Origin: Pseudomonas sp. GCEP-101 | GTDB lineage: Bacteria; Pseudomonadota; Gammaproteobacteria; Pseudomonadales; Pseudomonadaceae | Direction of reading: 5' to 3' | Assembly (NCBI RefSeq): GCF_025133575.1 | Contig: NZ_CP104011.1 | Coordinates: 4,348,965 to 4,412,964, forward strand | Length of the DNA: 64,000 nucleotides | Shown here: piece after piece, positions 50,083-60,232 of the stretch | Position numbering within the stretch: position 1 is the first letter of the stretch | Layout of the letters: each line of letters starts with the position of its first letter | The notes under the pieces: generated by a model | The model's database searches: none | What the model was told of the DNA's origin: nothing | Seen by the model: only the letters and a program-made list of their open reading frames with translations | Position numbers and translations under genes: made by a program

Positions 50083-51378
50083 ATGACTGCAAGCAACGGA
50101 TCGCCCTCCACCCTCCGCAAACTGCGCCCCTGGCTCATCACCGCGCTGCTGTTCGCCGCGGTGGTGGGGCTGATCATGTGGCTGCACTCGACGTCGACCG
50201 GTGCGCCGGCGGCCCAGGGCGGGCGCGGCGGGCGACCGGGCCCGGGGCAGATGGCCGCTGGGCAGGGCGGTGCGGCGGTGACCGTCAGCGTCGCGCCGGT
50301 GCTCAAGGGCGACCTGCCGGTGCACTACCACGCGCTGGGCACAGTCACGGCCTACAACACCGTCAACGTTCGCGCGCGGGTCAGCGGCCAGCTGGTCAAG
50401 GTGCCGTTCCAGGAAGGCCAGGAAGTGAAGGCCGGCGACGTGCTCGCGGTGATCGACCCGCGCCCGTTCCAGGCCGCGCTGGACCAGGCCCAGGGCACGC
50501 TGCTGCAGAACCAGGCGCAACTGAAGAACGCGCAGATCGACCTCGCCCGCTACAAGGGTCTGTACGCCGAGGACTCCATCGCCAAGCAGACCCTGGACAC
50601 CCAGGAGGCCCAGGTGCGCCAGTACGAGGGCACCCTGAAGACCAACCAGGGCCAGGTCGCCGACGCCAAGCTCAACCTCGAGTTCACCCAGGTGCGCGCG
50701 CCCATCTCCGGCCGCGTGGGCCTACGCCAGGTGGACGTGGGCAACCTCGTCACCTCGGGCGACACCACGCCGCTGGTGGTCATCACCCAGGTCAAGCCGA
50801 TCTCCGTGGTGTTCAGCCTGCCGCAGCAGCAACTGGGCACCATCGCCCGCGAGCTGTACAGCGGCAAGCCGGTGCCGGTGGAGGCGCTGGACCGCAACCA
50901 GAACCAGACCCTGGCTACCGGTGTGCTGAAGACCCTGGACAACCAGATCGACACCACCACCGGCACCGTCAAGCTCAAGGCCGGCTTCGATAACGACGAC
51001 CACAAGCTGTTCCCCAACCAGTTCGTCAACGTGCGCCTGCTCGCCGAGACCCTGCCGGGCGTGCTGACCATCCCGGCCAACGCCGTGCAGCGCGGCAACG
51101 ACGGCACCTACGTCTACCTGGTCGGCGCGGAGGACAAGGCCAAGCGCCAACTGGTCACCCTGGGCACCAGCGAAGGCGAGCGCGTGGTGGTCACCGAGGG
51201 CCTGAAGGAGGGCGACCGCGTCGTCGTCGAAGGCACCGACCGCCTGCGCGACGGCACCCGCATGACCATCGCCGCCTCCGACGCCAAGGCCCGCGCGGCG
51301 GCCGAGGAGGGCGACAAGTCCACCGCCAAGCCGTTCGGTTCGGACACCCCGGTCCAGGACAGCGGTAAGAGCGAATGA
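50083..51378 (+). CDS. muxA: RND efflux periplasmic adaptor MuxA (MdtA type)
   Basis: A 431-residue membrane-fusion protein with one N-terminal membrane anchor (WLITALLFAAVVGLIMWL). A Gly/Pro-rich linker follows, then a barrel-sandwich hybrid, an alpha-hairpin (about residues 130-200, VLAVIDPRPFQAALDQAQG) and beta-barrel domains. It joins the inner-membrane pump to OpmB. It is the first gene of muxA-muxB-muxC-opmB; its stop overlaps the muxB start as ATGA. Known P. aeruginosa substrates of the pump include aztreonam, macrolides, novobiocin and tetracycline. Confidence 0.94.
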   Translation: MTASNGSPSTLRKLRPWLITALLFAAVVGLIMWLHSTSTGAPAAQGGRGGRPGPGQMAAGQGGAAVTVSVAPVLKGDLPVHYHALGTVTAYNTVNVRARVSGQLVKVPFQEGQEVKAGDVLAVIDPRPFQAALDQAQGTLLQNQAQLKNAQIDLARYKGLYAEDSIAKQTLDTQEAQVRQYEGTLKTNQGQVADAKLNLEFTQVRAPISGRVGLRQVDVGNLVTSGDTTPLVVITQVKPISVVFSLPQQQLGTIARELYSGKPVPVEALDRNQNQTLATGVLKTLDNQIDTTTGTVKLKAGFDNDDHKLFPNQFVNVRLLAETLPGVLTIPANAVQRGNDGTYVYLVGAEDKAKRQLVTLGTSEGERVVVTEGLKEGDRVVVEGTDRLRDGTRMTIAASDAKARAAAEEGDKSTAKPFGSDTPVQDSGKSE

Positions 51379-54300
51379 ACCCGTCCCGCCTGTTCATCCT
51401 GCGGCCGGTCGCCACTACGCTGTTGATGGTGGCGATCCTGCTGTCGGGGATCATCGCCTACCGCTTCCTGCCGATCTCGGCATTGCCGGAAGTGGATTAC
51501 CCGACCATCCAGGTGGTGACCCTGTACCCCGGCGCGAGCCCGGACATCATGACCTCCTCGGTGACCGCGCCGCTGGAAAACCAGCTGGGGCAGATTCCCG
51601 GCCTCAACGAGATGTCCTCCACCAGCTCCGGCGGCGCCTCCGTGATCACCCTGCAGTTCAGCCTGCAGATCAACCTCGACGTCGCCGAGCAGGAAGTCCA
51701 GGCGGCGATCAACACCGCGCAGAGCCTGCTGCCCAAGGACCTGCCCAACCAGCCGGTGTACAGCAAGGTGAACCCGGCGGACGCGCCCATCCTGACGCTG
51801 GCGGTAATGTCCCCGGACATGCCGCTGCCGCAGATCCAGGACCTGGTGGACACCCGTCTCGCGCAGAAAATCTCGCAGATTTCCGGCGTCGGGCTGGTCA
51901 GCATCAGCGGCGGACAGCGCCCGGCCGTGCGCATCCGCGCCAACCCGTCGGCCCTGGCCGCCGCCGGCCTGAGCCTGCAGGACCTGCAGACCACCGTCAC
52001 CAACAACAACCTCAACGGCCCCAAGGGCAGCTTCGACGGCCCGACCCGTTCCTCGACCCTGGACGCCAACGACCAGCTCAAGTCCGCTGACGCCTACCGC
52101 GACCTGATCATCGCCTACAAGAACGGCTCGCCGCTGCGCGTGCGCGACGTGGCCAGCGTGGAGGACGACGCCGAGAACGTGCGCCTGGCCGCCTGGGCCA
52201 ACACCTCGCCAGCGGTAGTGCTGAACATCCAGCGCCAGCCGGGCGCCAACGTCATCGAGGTGGTGGACAGCATCAAGAAGATGCTGCCGCAATTGCAGGC
52301 GACGCTGCCCGGCAGCCTGGAAGTGACGGTGCTCACCGACCGCACCACGACCATCCGCGCCTCCGTGGCGGACGTGCAGTTCGAGCTGTTCCTCGCCGTC
52401 TGCCTGGTGGTGATGGTCACCTTCCTGTTCCTGCGCAACATCTCCGCGACGCTGATCCCCAGCTTCGCCGTGCCGCTGTCGCTGATCGGCACCTTCGGCG
52501 TGATGTACCTCGCCGGATTCTCGATCAACAACCTGACGCTGATGGCGCTGACCATCGCCACCGGCTTCGTGGTGGACGACGCCATCGTCATGGTGGAGAA
52601 CATCGCCCGCTACCTGGAGCAGGGCGACGAACCGCTGGAGGCCGCGCTCAAGGGCTCCAAACAGATCGGCTTCACCATCATTTCGCTGACCTTCTCGCTG
52701 ATCGCCGTGCTGATCCCGCTGCTGTTCATGGGCGACGTGGCGGGGCGGCTGTTCCGTGAGTTCGCCATCACCCTGGCGGTGGCGATCCTCATCTCCGGCT
52801 TCGTCTCCCTGACCCTGACGCCGATGCTCAGCGCCAAGCTGCTGCGCCACGTCGAGCCGGAGAAGGAAGGGCGCTTCGCCCGCGCCGCCGGGCGCTTCAT
52901 CGACACCATGATCGAGCGCTACGCGAGCGCCCTGCGCGTGGTGCTGCGCCATCAGCCGCTGACCCTGCTGGTGGCCATCGCCACCGTGGTGCTCACCGCG
53001 CTGCTGTACATCTTCATGCCCAAGGGCTTCTTCCCGGTGCAGGACACCGGGGTGATCCAGGGCATCGCCGAGGCGCCGCAGTCGATCTCCTTCCAGGCCA
53101 TGGCGAGCCGCCAGCAGGACCTGGCCGAGATCGTGCTGAAGGACCCGGCGGTGGAAAGCCTGTCCTCCTTCATCGGCGTGGACGGCACCAACGCCACGCT
53201 CAACACCGGGCGCTTGCTGATCAACCTCAAGCCCCACGCCGAGCGCGACGTGACCGCCAGCGAGGTGATCCAGCGCCTGCAGCCGGAGCTGGACCGGATC
53301 GCCGGCATCAAGCTGTACATGCAGCCGGTACAGGACCTCACCATCGAAGACCGCATCGCCCGCACCCAGTACCAGTTCACCCTGCAGGACGCCGACCCGG
53401 ACGTCCTCGCCGACTGGGTGCCGCGCCTGGTCGAGCGCCTGCAGCAACTGCCGGAACTGGCCGATGTGGCTACCGACTGGCAGGACAAGGGCCTGCAGGC
53501 CTACATCAACATCGACCGTGACACCGCCTCGCGCCTGGGCGTGAGCCTGTCGAACATCGACAGCGTGCTGTACAACGCCTTCGGCCAGCGGCTGATCTCC
53601 ACCATCTTCACCCAGGCCACGCAGTACCGCGTGGTGCTGGAAGTGGCGCCGCAATTCCAGATCGGCCCGCAGTCGCTGGAGAACCTCTACGTGCCGTCCA
53701 GCGACGGCACCCAGGTGCGCCTGTCCAGCCTGGCCAAGGTGGAAGAGCGCCACACCCTGCTGGCGGTCAACCACATCGCCCAGTTCCCGGCCGCGACCAT
53801 CTCCTTCAACCTGGCCAAGGGCGTCGCCCTCGGCGAGGCGGTGCAGGCGATCCGCGATGTCGAGGCACAGATGGACATGCCCGTCAGCCTGCAGGGCAGC
53901 TTCCGCGGCGCGGCGCAGGCGTTCGAGGCCTCGCTGTCCAACACCCTGCTGCTGGTGCTGGCGTCCATCGTCACCATGTACATCGTGCTGGGCATCCTCT
54001 ACGAAAGCTTCATCCACCCGGTGACCATCCTCTCCACGCTGCCCTCGGCGGGCGTGGGGGCCCTGCTGGCGCTGATGCTCTCCGGGCAGGACATCGGCAT
54101 CGTGGCGATCATCGGCATCATCCTGCTGATCGGCATCGTGAAGAAGAACGCGATCATGATGATCGACTTCGCCCTGGACGCCGAACGCAACGAGGGCAAG
54201 CCGCCCCATGAGGCGATCTACCAGGCCTGCCTGCTGCGCTTCCGGCCGATCCTGATGACCACCATGGCCGCGCTGCTGGGCGCGCTGCCGCTGATGCTCG

Positions 54301-54497
54301 CCGGCGGCGCCGGCGCTGAGCTGCGCCAGCCGCTGGGCATCACCATGGTCGGCGGCCTGCTGGTCAGCCAGCTGCTGACGCTGTTCACCACGCCGGTGAT
54401 CTACCTGTACTTCGACCGCCTGGCCGCGCGCTGGGCCAACTGGCGGCAGCGCCACGGCCTGGACGTGAACAGCATCGACCCGGCGGAGCGCGGCTGA
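51375..54497 (+). CDS. muxB: RND efflux inner-membrane transporter MuxB (MdtB type)
   Basis: A 1040-residue RND pump subunit with 12 membrane helices and two large periplasmic loops. The proton-relay Asp pair lies in TGFVVDDAIVMVENIARY (helix 4), with the helix-10 Lys in GIVKKNAIMMIDFALDAE. It opens MNPSRLFILRPVATTLLMVA, typical of the MdtB branch. With MuxC it forms a heteromultimeric pump driven by proton-motive force. Its stop overlaps the muxC start by one base (TGATG). Confidence 0.95.
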   Translation: MNPSRLFILRPVATTLLMVAILLSGIIAYRFLPISALPEVDYPTIQVVTLYPGASPDIMTSSVTAPLENQLGQIPGLNEMSSTSSGGASVITLQFSLQINLDVAEQEVQAAINTAQSLLPKDLPNQPVYSKVNPADAPILTLAVMSPDMPLPQIQDLVDTRLAQKISQISGVGLVSISGGQRPAVRIRANPSALAAAGLSLQDLQTTVTNNNLNGPKGSFDGPTRSSTLDANDQLKSADAYRDLIIAYKNGSPLRVRDVASVEDDAENVRLAAWANTSPAVVLNIQRQPGANVIEVVDSIKKMLPQLQATLPGSLEVTVLTDRTTTIRASVADVQFELFLAVCLVVMVTFLFLRNISATLIPSFAVPLSLIGTFGVMYLAGFSINNLTLMALTIATGFVVDDAIVMVENIARYLEQGDEPLEAALKGSKQIGFTIISLTFSLIAVLIPLLFMGDVAGRLFREFAITLAVAILISGFVSLTLTPMLSAKLLRHVEPEKEGRFARAAGRFIDTMIERYASALRVVLRHQPLTLLVAIATVVLTALLYIFMPKGFFPVQDTGVIQGIAEAPQSISFQAMASRQQDLAEIVLKDPAVESLSSFIGVDGTNATLNTGRLLINLKPHAERDVTASEVIQRLQPELDRIAGIKLYMQPVQDLTIEDRIARTQYQFTLQDADPDVLADWVPRLVERLQQLPELADVATDWQDKGLQAYINIDRDTASRLGVSLSNIDSVLYNAFGQRLISTIFTQATQYRVVLEVAPQFQIGPQSLENLYVPSSDGTQVRLSSLAKVEERHTLLAVNHIAQFPAATISFNLAKGVALGEAVQAIRDVEAQMDMPVSLQGSFRGAAQAFEASLSNTLLLVLASIVTMYIVLGILYESFIHPVTILSTLPSAGVGALLALMLSGQDIGIVAIIGIILLIGIVKKNAIMMIDFALDAERNEGKPPHEAIYQACLLRFRPILMTTMAALLGALPLMLAGGAGAELRQPLGITMVGGLLVSQLLTLFTTPVIYLYFDRLAARWANWRQRHGLDVNSIDPAERG

Positions 54498-57400
54498 TGG
54501 GCGGGTTATCGCGCCTGTTCATCCTGCGCCCGGTCGCCACCCTGCTGCTGACGGTGGCGCTGATGCTGGCCGGCGTGCTGTCGTTCAGCCTGCTGCCGGT
54601 GGCGCCGCTGCCCAACGTCGACTTCCCGACCATCCTGGTGCAGGCCTCCCTGCCCGGCGCCAGCCCGGAAACCATGGCCTCCACGGTGGCGACGCCGCTG
54701 GAGCGCTCGCTGGGGCGCATCGCCGGGGTCACCGACATGACCTCCAGCAGCTCCCTGGGCAACACCACCATCATCGTGCAGTTCGACCTGTCCAAGGACA
54801 TCGACGGCGCCGCGCGCGAGGTGCAGTCGGCGATCAACGCGGCCATGAGCCTGCTGCCCTCGGGCATGCCGAACAACCCGACGTACCGCAAGGCGAACCC
54901 GTCGGACATGCCGATCATGATCCTCACGCTGACCTCGGACACCTACACCCGCGGGCAGATGTACGACCTGGCCTCGACCATCGTCTCGCCCAAGCTCGCG
55001 CAGGTGAAAGGGGTGGGGCAGGTGAGCATCGGCGGCTCGTCGCTGCCGGCGGTGCGCGTCGACGTCAACCCGGACCAGCTCAGCCAGTACGGCATCTCCC
55101 TGGACACCGTGCGCAACGCCATCAACAACACCAACGCCGACGGCCCGAAGGGCTCGCTGGAGTTCGGCGACCGGCACTGGCAGGTGGACTCCAACGACCA
55201 GCTGCGCAAGGCCAGCGAGTACGCGCCGCTGATCGTCCACTACAACGCCGAGACCGGCGCCGCGGTGCGCCTGAAGGACGTCGCCACGGTCACCGACTCG
55301 GTGGAGGACGTGCGCAACGCCGGCTTCTCCGACGACCTGCCGGCGGTGCTGCTGATCATCACCCGGCAGCCGGGCGCCAACATCATCGAGGCCACCGACG
55401 CCATCCACGAGCAGTTGCCGATCATCCAGGACGTGCTCGGCCCGCAGGTGAAACTGTCGGTGATGGACGACCGCAGCCCGTCGATCCGCTCCTCGCTGGA
55501 AGAAGCCGAGCTGACCCTGATCATCTCCGTGGTGCTGGTGATCCTGGTGGTCTACCTGTTCCTGCGCAACGGCCGCGCCACGCTGATCCCCAGCCTCGCG
55601 GTGCCGGTGTCGCTGGTGGGCACCTTCGCGGTCATGTACCTGTGCGGCTTCTCGCTGAACAACCTGTCGCTGATGGCGCTGATCATCGCCACCGGCTTCG
55701 TGGTGGACGACGCTATCGTCGTGGTGGAGAACATCGCCCGGCGCATCGAGGAGGGCGATCCGCCGATCCAGGCGGCCATCCGTGGCGCGCGGGAAGTGAG
55801 TTTCACCGTGCTGTCGATGACCCTGTCGCTGGTGGCGGTATTCATCCCGCTGCTGCTCATGGGCGGCATCACCGGGCGGCTGTTCCGCGAGTTCTCGGTG
55901 ACCCTGGCGGCGGCCATCCTGGTGTCGCTGGTGGTGTCCCTGACGCTGACGCCGATGCTCTGTGCGCGCCTGCTCAAACCGGTCGAGCGCGGGCCGAAGA
56001 AGGCCTCGCTGGAGCGCCAGAGCAACCGCTATTTCGTCGCCTTCATGCAGCGCTACCGCGCCAGCCTGAGCTGGGCGCTGGAGCATTCGCGGCTGATGGT
56101 GGTGATCATGCTCGGCTGCATTGCGCTGAACCTGTACCTCTTCGTGGTGGTGCCCAAGGGCTTCCTGCCGCAGCAGGACTCCGGACGCCTGCGCGGCTTC
56201 GCGGTGGCCGACCAGAGCATCTCGTTCCAGGCGCTGGACAAGAAAATGGCCGAGTTCCGCCGGATCCTCTCCGAGGACCCGGGCGTGGAGAACGTGGTGG
56301 GCTTCGTCGGCGGCGGCAAGTGGCAGTCGAGCAATACCGGCTCCTTCTTCGTCACCCTGAAGGACATCTCCGAGCGCGACTCCGCCGAAACCATCGTCAA
56401 CCGCCTGCGCAAGCGGCTGGCGCAGGTGCCCGGCGCCAACCTGTTCCTGGTCGCCGGCCAGGACGTGCGCATCGGCGGCCGCCAGGGCAATGCGCAGTAC
56501 GACTTCACCCTGCGCAGCGATGACCTCACCCTGCTGCGCGAATGGGCGCCCAAGGTGGAGGCGGCGATGAACAAGGTGCCGCAGATCGTCGACGTCAGCA
56601 GCGACGCCCAGGACAAGGGCGTGCAGAGCCGCCTGGTGATCGACCGCGACCGCGCGGCGAGCCTAGGGGTGAACGTCGCCGAGGTGGACGCGGTGCTGAA
56701 CAACTCCTACGGCCAGCGCCAGGTCTCGACCATCTTCAACCCGCTGAACCAGTACCACGTGGTAATGGAGGTCGCCCAGCCGTACCAGGAGACGCCCGAG
56801 GAGCTGCGCCAGGTCTACGTGATCAATAGCGAAGGCCAGCGCATCCCGCTCTCGGCCTTCACCCACATCGAGCCGAGCCGCGCGCCGCTGGAGGTCAACC
56901 ACCAGGGCCAGTTCGCCGCCACCACCTTCTCCTTCAACCTGGCCCAGGGCGCGCAGATCGGCCCGGCCCGCGATGCGATCCTGGCGGCGGTGGAGCCGAT
57001 CCACCTGCCGATGGAAATCCAGGCCACCTTCGAGGGCAACGCCGGAGCGGTGCAGGACACGCAGAACGACATGCCGTGGCTGATCCTGCTGGCGCTGGTG
57101 TCGGTCTACATCGTGCTGGGCATCCTCTACGAAAGCTACGTGCACCCGCTGACCATTCTCTCCACGCTGCCCTCGGCGGGCGTCGGCGCGCTGCTCACGC
57201 TGATGCTGTTCCGCACCGAGCTGTCGCTGATCGCGCTGATCGGCGTGATCCTGCTGATCGGTATCGTGAAAAAGAACGCCATCATGATGATCGACTTCGC
57301 CCTGGACGCCGAACGCACCCAGGGCCTGTCGCCGCGGGACGCGATCCTGGAGGCGGCGATGAAGCGCTTCCGGCCGATCATGATGACCACCCTGGCCGCC

Positions 57401-57613
57401 ATCCTCGGCGCGCTGCCGCTGATCTTCGGCATCGGCGGCGACGCCGCGCTGCGTCGCCCGCTGGGCATGACCATCGTCGGCGGCCTGATCGGCAGCCAGT
57501 TGCTGACCCTGTACACCACCCCCGTCGTCTACCTCTACCTCGACCGCCTGCGCCATTGGGTCAACCAGAAGCGCGGCGTGCGCACCGACGGCGCCCTGGA
57601 GACACCCGTATGA
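54497..57613 (+). CDS. muxC: RND efflux inner-membrane transporter MuxC (MdtC type)
   Basis: A 1038-residue RND protein, paralogous to MuxB along its length. It keeps the DD pair (TGFVVDDAIVVVENIARR) and the helix-10 Lys (GIVKKNAIMMIDFALDAE), so neither subunit is obviously inactive. MuxB and MuxC act together, as MdtB and MdtC do in E. coli. The stop overlaps the opmB start as ATGA, so the operon is coupled throughout. Confidence 0.95.
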   Translation: MGGLSRLFILRPVATLLLTVALMLAGVLSFSLLPVAPLPNVDFPTILVQASLPGASPETMASTVATPLERSLGRIAGVTDMTSSSSLGNTTIIVQFDLSKDIDGAAREVQSAINAAMSLLPSGMPNNPTYRKANPSDMPIMILTLTSDTYTRGQMYDLASTIVSPKLAQVKGVGQVSIGGSSLPAVRVDVNPDQLSQYGISLDTVRNAINNTNADGPKGSLEFGDRHWQVDSNDQLRKASEYAPLIVHYNAETGAAVRLKDVATVTDSVEDVRNAGFSDDLPAVLLIITRQPGANIIEATDAIHEQLPIIQDVLGPQVKLSVMDDRSPSIRSSLEEAELTLIISVVLVILVVYLFLRNGRATLIPSLAVPVSLVGTFAVMYLCGFSLNNLSLMALIIATGFVVDDAIVVVENIARRIEEGDPPIQAAIRGAREVSFTVLSMTLSLVAVFIPLLLMGGITGRLFREFSVTLAAAILVSLVVSLTLTPMLCARLLKPVERGPKKASLERQSNRYFVAFMQRYRASLSWALEHSRLMVVIMLGCIALNLYLFVVVPKGFLPQQDSGRLRGFAVADQSISFQALDKKMAEFRRILSEDPGVENVVGFVGGGKWQSSNTGSFFVTLKDISERDSAETIVNRLRKRLAQVPGANLFLVAGQDVRIGGRQGNAQYDFTLRSDDLTLLREWAPKVEAAMNKVPQIVDVSSDAQDKGVQSRLVIDRDRAASLGVNVAEVDAVLNNSYGQRQVSTIFNPLNQYHVVMEVAQPYQETPEELRQVYVINSEGQRIPLSAFTHIEPSRAPLEVNHQGQFAATTFSFNLAQGAQIGPARDAILAAVEPIHLPMEIQATFEGNAGAVQDTQNDMPWLILLALVSVYIVLGILYESYVHPLTILSTLPSAGVGALLTLMLFRTELSLIALIGVILLIGIVKKNAIMMIDFALDAERTQGLSPRDAILEAAMKRFRPIMMTTLAAILGALPLIFGIGGDAALRRPLGMTIVGGLIGSQLLTLYTTPVVYLYLDRLRHWVNQKRGVRTDGALETPV

Positions 57614-59088
57614 TCCGTTCCCGTTCCCTGCTCACTCCGCTGGCCCTGGCCCTGGCGCTGGCCGGTTGCGCCATCGGCCCGGACTACCAGCGCCCCGAGC
57701 TGACGGTGCCCGCCAGCTTCAAGGAGGGTGAGGGCTGGCAGCTGGCCAAGCCGCAGGACGGTTTCAACCACGGCGCCTGGTGGGAGCTGTACGGCGACGC
57801 CACGCTGAACGACCTGCAGACCCGCCTGGTGGCCGCCAACCAGACCCTGGCGCAATCGCTGGCGTCCTACCGCCAGGCCCAGGCGCTGGCCAAGGGCGCG
57901 CGTTCTTCCTTCTTCCCGACGATCAGCGCCGACGTCGGCAAGACCCGTTCCGGCCAGGGCACCGGCAGCGGCGGCAGCGTGCGCCTGCCGGACGGTTCCA
58001 CCGTCAGCAGTGGCGGCGGCAGCAGTTCGATCAGCAACAGCTACTCGGCGAGCCTGGGTGTGAGCTGGGAGCTGGACCTCTGGGGCAAGCTGCGTCGCCA
58101 ACTGGAGGCCGACACCGCCAGCATGGACGCCAGCGCCGCGGACCTGGCCAACTCGCGTCTGTCCCTGCAGTCGCAGTTGACGCAGAACTACCTGCAGCTG
58201 CGGGTGATGGACCAGCAGATCAAGCTGCTCAACGACACGGTCACCGCCTACCAGCGCTCGCTCAAGCTCACCGAGAACCAGTACAACGCCGGTATCGTCA
58301 CCAAGGCCGATGTCGCCCAGGCGCGCACCCAGCTCAAGAGCACCGAGGCCCAGGCCATCGACCTGAAATACCAGCGCGCCCAGCTCGAGCACGCCATCGC
58401 CGTGCTGGTCGGCGTGCCGCCGGCCCAGTTCTCCCTGGCGGCGGTGGACGGCGTGCCGAAGTTGCCGGCAGTGCCGGCGCTGCTGCCGTCCGAATTGCTG
58501 CAACGCCGGCCGGACGTGGCTTCGGCCGAGCGCCAGGTGATTGCCGCCAACGCCAAGATCGGCGTGGCCAAGGCCGCCTGGTTCCCCGACCTGACCCTTA
58601 CCGCCGCCGGCGGCTATCGCAGCGGCAGCTTCCAGAACTGGATCGAGACGCCCAACCGCTACTGGTCCATCGGCCCGCAGTTCGCCATGACGCTGTTCGA
58701 CGGCGGGCTGATCGCCTCCCAGGTCGAGCAGGCCGAGGCGAGCTACGACCAGACCGTGGCGACCTACCGGCAGACCGTGCTGGACAGCTTCCGCGAGGTC
58801 GAGGACTACATGGTCCAGCTCAAGGTGCTGGAAGAGGAGAGCGGCGTGCAGCAGGAAGCGCTGGACGCTTCCCGCGAGGCGCTGCGCCTGACCACCAACC
58901 AGTACAAGGCCGGCACCATCGACTACAGCAACGTGGTCACCACCCAGACCAGTGCGCTGTCCAACGAGCGCACGCTGCTGACCCTCACCGGCAGCCGGTT
59001 GACGGCCAGCGTGCAGTTGATCGCCGCGCTGGGCGGGGGGTGGGATGCGGCGAAGATCGCCGAGGAAGGGCAGGCCAAACGCGACTGA
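57610..59088 (+). CDS. opmB: Outer-membrane efflux channel lipoprotein OpmB
   Basis: A 492-residue TolC-type channel. The signal peptide ends in the lipobox LAGC with Cys20. Two outer-membrane efflux repeats follow (about 60-265 and 280-480), with QSLASYRQAQALAKGARSSFFP and PSELLQRRPDVASAERQVIAAN. A Gly/Ser-rich tract (about 118-143) marks the first external loop. It completes MuxABC-OpmB. The stop lies inside the hairpin at 59083-59102. Confidence 0.94.
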   Translation: MIRSRSLLTPLALALALAGCAIGPDYQRPELTVPASFKEGEGWQLAKPQDGFNHGAWWELYGDATLNDLQTRLVAANQTLAQSLASYRQAQALAKGARSSFFPTISADVGKTRSGQGTGSGGSVRLPDGSTVSSGGGSSSISNSYSASLGVSWELDLWGKLRRQLEADTASMDASAADLANSRLSLQSQLTQNYLQLRVMDQQIKLLNDTVTAYQRSLKLTENQYNAGIVTKADVAQARTQLKSTEAQAIDLKYQRAQLEHAIAVLVGVPPAQFSLAAVDGVPKLPAVPALLPSELLQRRPDVASAERQVIAANAKIGVAKAAWFPDLTLTAAGGYRSGSFQNWIETPNRYWSIGPQFAMTLFDGGLIASQVEQAEASYDQTVATYRQTVLDSFREVEDYMVQLKVLEEESGVQQEALDASREALRLTTNQYKAGTIDYSNVVTTQTSALSNERTLLTLTGSRLTASVQLIAALGGGWDAAKIAEEGQAKRD

Positions 59089-59102
59089 CGCAACCGTCAG
59101 TC
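59083..59102. terminator. Small hairpin shared by two convergent stops
   Basis: GACTGACG-CAAC-CGTCAGTC. The left arm contains the opmB TGA and the right arm the stop of the convergent gene. It has no T-tract, so termination strength is uncertain. Confidence 0.5.
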
Positions 59103-59390
59103 GTCGATCAGCGCGGTCAGCGGAATCCGGAAGTGGCTTTGTCCATCGAGGGATTTCACCCCGCGCGGCGACGCGGTGCTGACCAGCGCCACGCCATCCA
59201 GGCGCTCCAGTACTTCGCAGTCGATCTGCCCGATCGCCGGCAGGCGGTCATCGGCACTGGCCGTGCGCAGGCGTGAGCGCGGCTTGAGGAAGCGCCAGTC
59301 GCGGCCACAGGCATCGATCAGGCGGCACTCGGCCCAGCCAGGGAAGCACTCTTCGGTATAACGCACGATCTCGACCATCAGGCGTGGCAT
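59097..59390 (-). CDS. Hypothetical protein
   Basis: A 97-residue, probably beta-rich cytoplasmic protein (MPRLMVEIVRYTEECFPGWA...). No catalytic motif or membrane segment is visible, and I do not recognise the family. The frame is open far upstream, antisense-free but across the next gene, so the ATG at 59390 with GAGAG before it is the realistic start. It is convergent with opmB and follows the NlpC/P60 gene by 34 bases on the same strand. Confidence 0.7.
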   Translation of the reverse strand: MPRLMVEIVRYTEECFPGWAECRLIDACGRDWRFLKPRSRLRTASADDRLPAIGQIDCEVLERLDGVALVSTASPRGVKSLDGQSHFRIPLTALIDD

Positions 59391-59424
59391 GGCTGGCTCT
59401 CCGTCGGCAGGTTGTAGGGGGTGT

Positions 59425-60093
59425 TCAGCCAAGGAAGCGGCGGGCTGTGGTGAAGCTGCGTTGCCAGTAGCTGTTGTCCAGCGAGTCCATGCGGATGCTC
59501 GAGCCAGTGCTGGGGGCATGGATGAACTGGTTGTTGCCGATATAGAGACCGACGTGGCTGACGTTGCCACTGCCGTTGCGGTTGAAGAACACCGCATCGC
59601 CGGGCTTGAGCTGGGCAAGGCTGACATGCTTGCTGTCGTCGTCCTGGATCATTTCGCCGGTGGTGCGTGGCAGGCTCACGCCCAGTTCCGTGCGGAACAG
59701 GTAGACCAGCAGGCCGCTGCAGTCGAAGCCCGTTTCTTCGGAGGTGCCGCCCCAGCGATAGGGGATGCCGATGAGTTGCCGGGCGCGGGCAACCACCCGC
59801 GCGTTGCCGGCGGCCCGCAGGGCGTGCATGCGGCTGCCCTGGGCGCTGGCCAGGCCGCTGCGCACGGTGTTGCGATTGAAGTCGCGGGCGTGCTGAGCGC
59901 CAGGCAGGCTGGCGGCCTTGTAGATCGAGGCGATACGGGTGGCCTTGTAGGCCGAGACGGGGCGCGTGTCCTTGTATACCGAGACCTTCCGGCTCTCCTT
60001 GTAGTGCGAGACTTTGCGGTTCTCTTTGGCCTGACACGGCGTCAGTGTCAGGGCGAGCAGCAGGGAGGTGGTCAGGACAAGGAACGGACGCAT
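59425..60093 (-). CDS. NlpC/P60 cell-wall hydrolase with N-terminal 9-residue repeats
   Basis: A 222-residue exported protein. After the signal peptide come four 9-residue repeats (residues 25-60: NRKVSHYKE, SRKVSVYKD, TRPVSAYKA, TRIASIYKA). The NlpC/P60 domain (about 100-222) has catalytic C125 (GFDCSGLLVYLF), H180 (SHVGLYIG) and H192 (FIHAP). It should cut peptide stems of peptidoglycan in the periplasm. C20 lacks a good lipobox, so it is probably soluble. It is the downstream member of a tandem pair. Confidence 0.88.
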   Translation of the reverse strand: MRPFLVLTTSLLLALTLTPCQAKENRKVSHYKESRKVSVYKDTRPVSAYKATRIASIYKAASLPGAQHARDFNRNTVRSGLASAQGSRMHALRAAGNARVVARARQLIGIPYRWGGTSEETGFDCSGLLVYLFRTELGVSLPRTTGEMIQDDDSKHVSLAQLKPGDAVFFNRNGSGNVSHVGLYIGNNQFIHAPSTGSSIRMDSLDNSYWQRSFTTARRFLG

Positions 60094-60232
60094 CGTTGGA
60101 ACATCGCAGCAGGGAAACGAAGCCGACCATGTTAAGAACCTCGTCAGGCAATGAGAGTTGGTTGCCGACCGAAAGTGCGTGGGAATATTCCGAATGAGTC
60201 GCTGGCGGTGACTCGCAGGCCCAGGCGCGGCG

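Noticed and set aside
51114..54455. An 1113-codon open frame on the minus strand opposite muxB
   Set aside because: The His/Gln/Arg/Gly-rich translation mirrors codon bias of muxB. MuxB is unmistakable on the plus strand.
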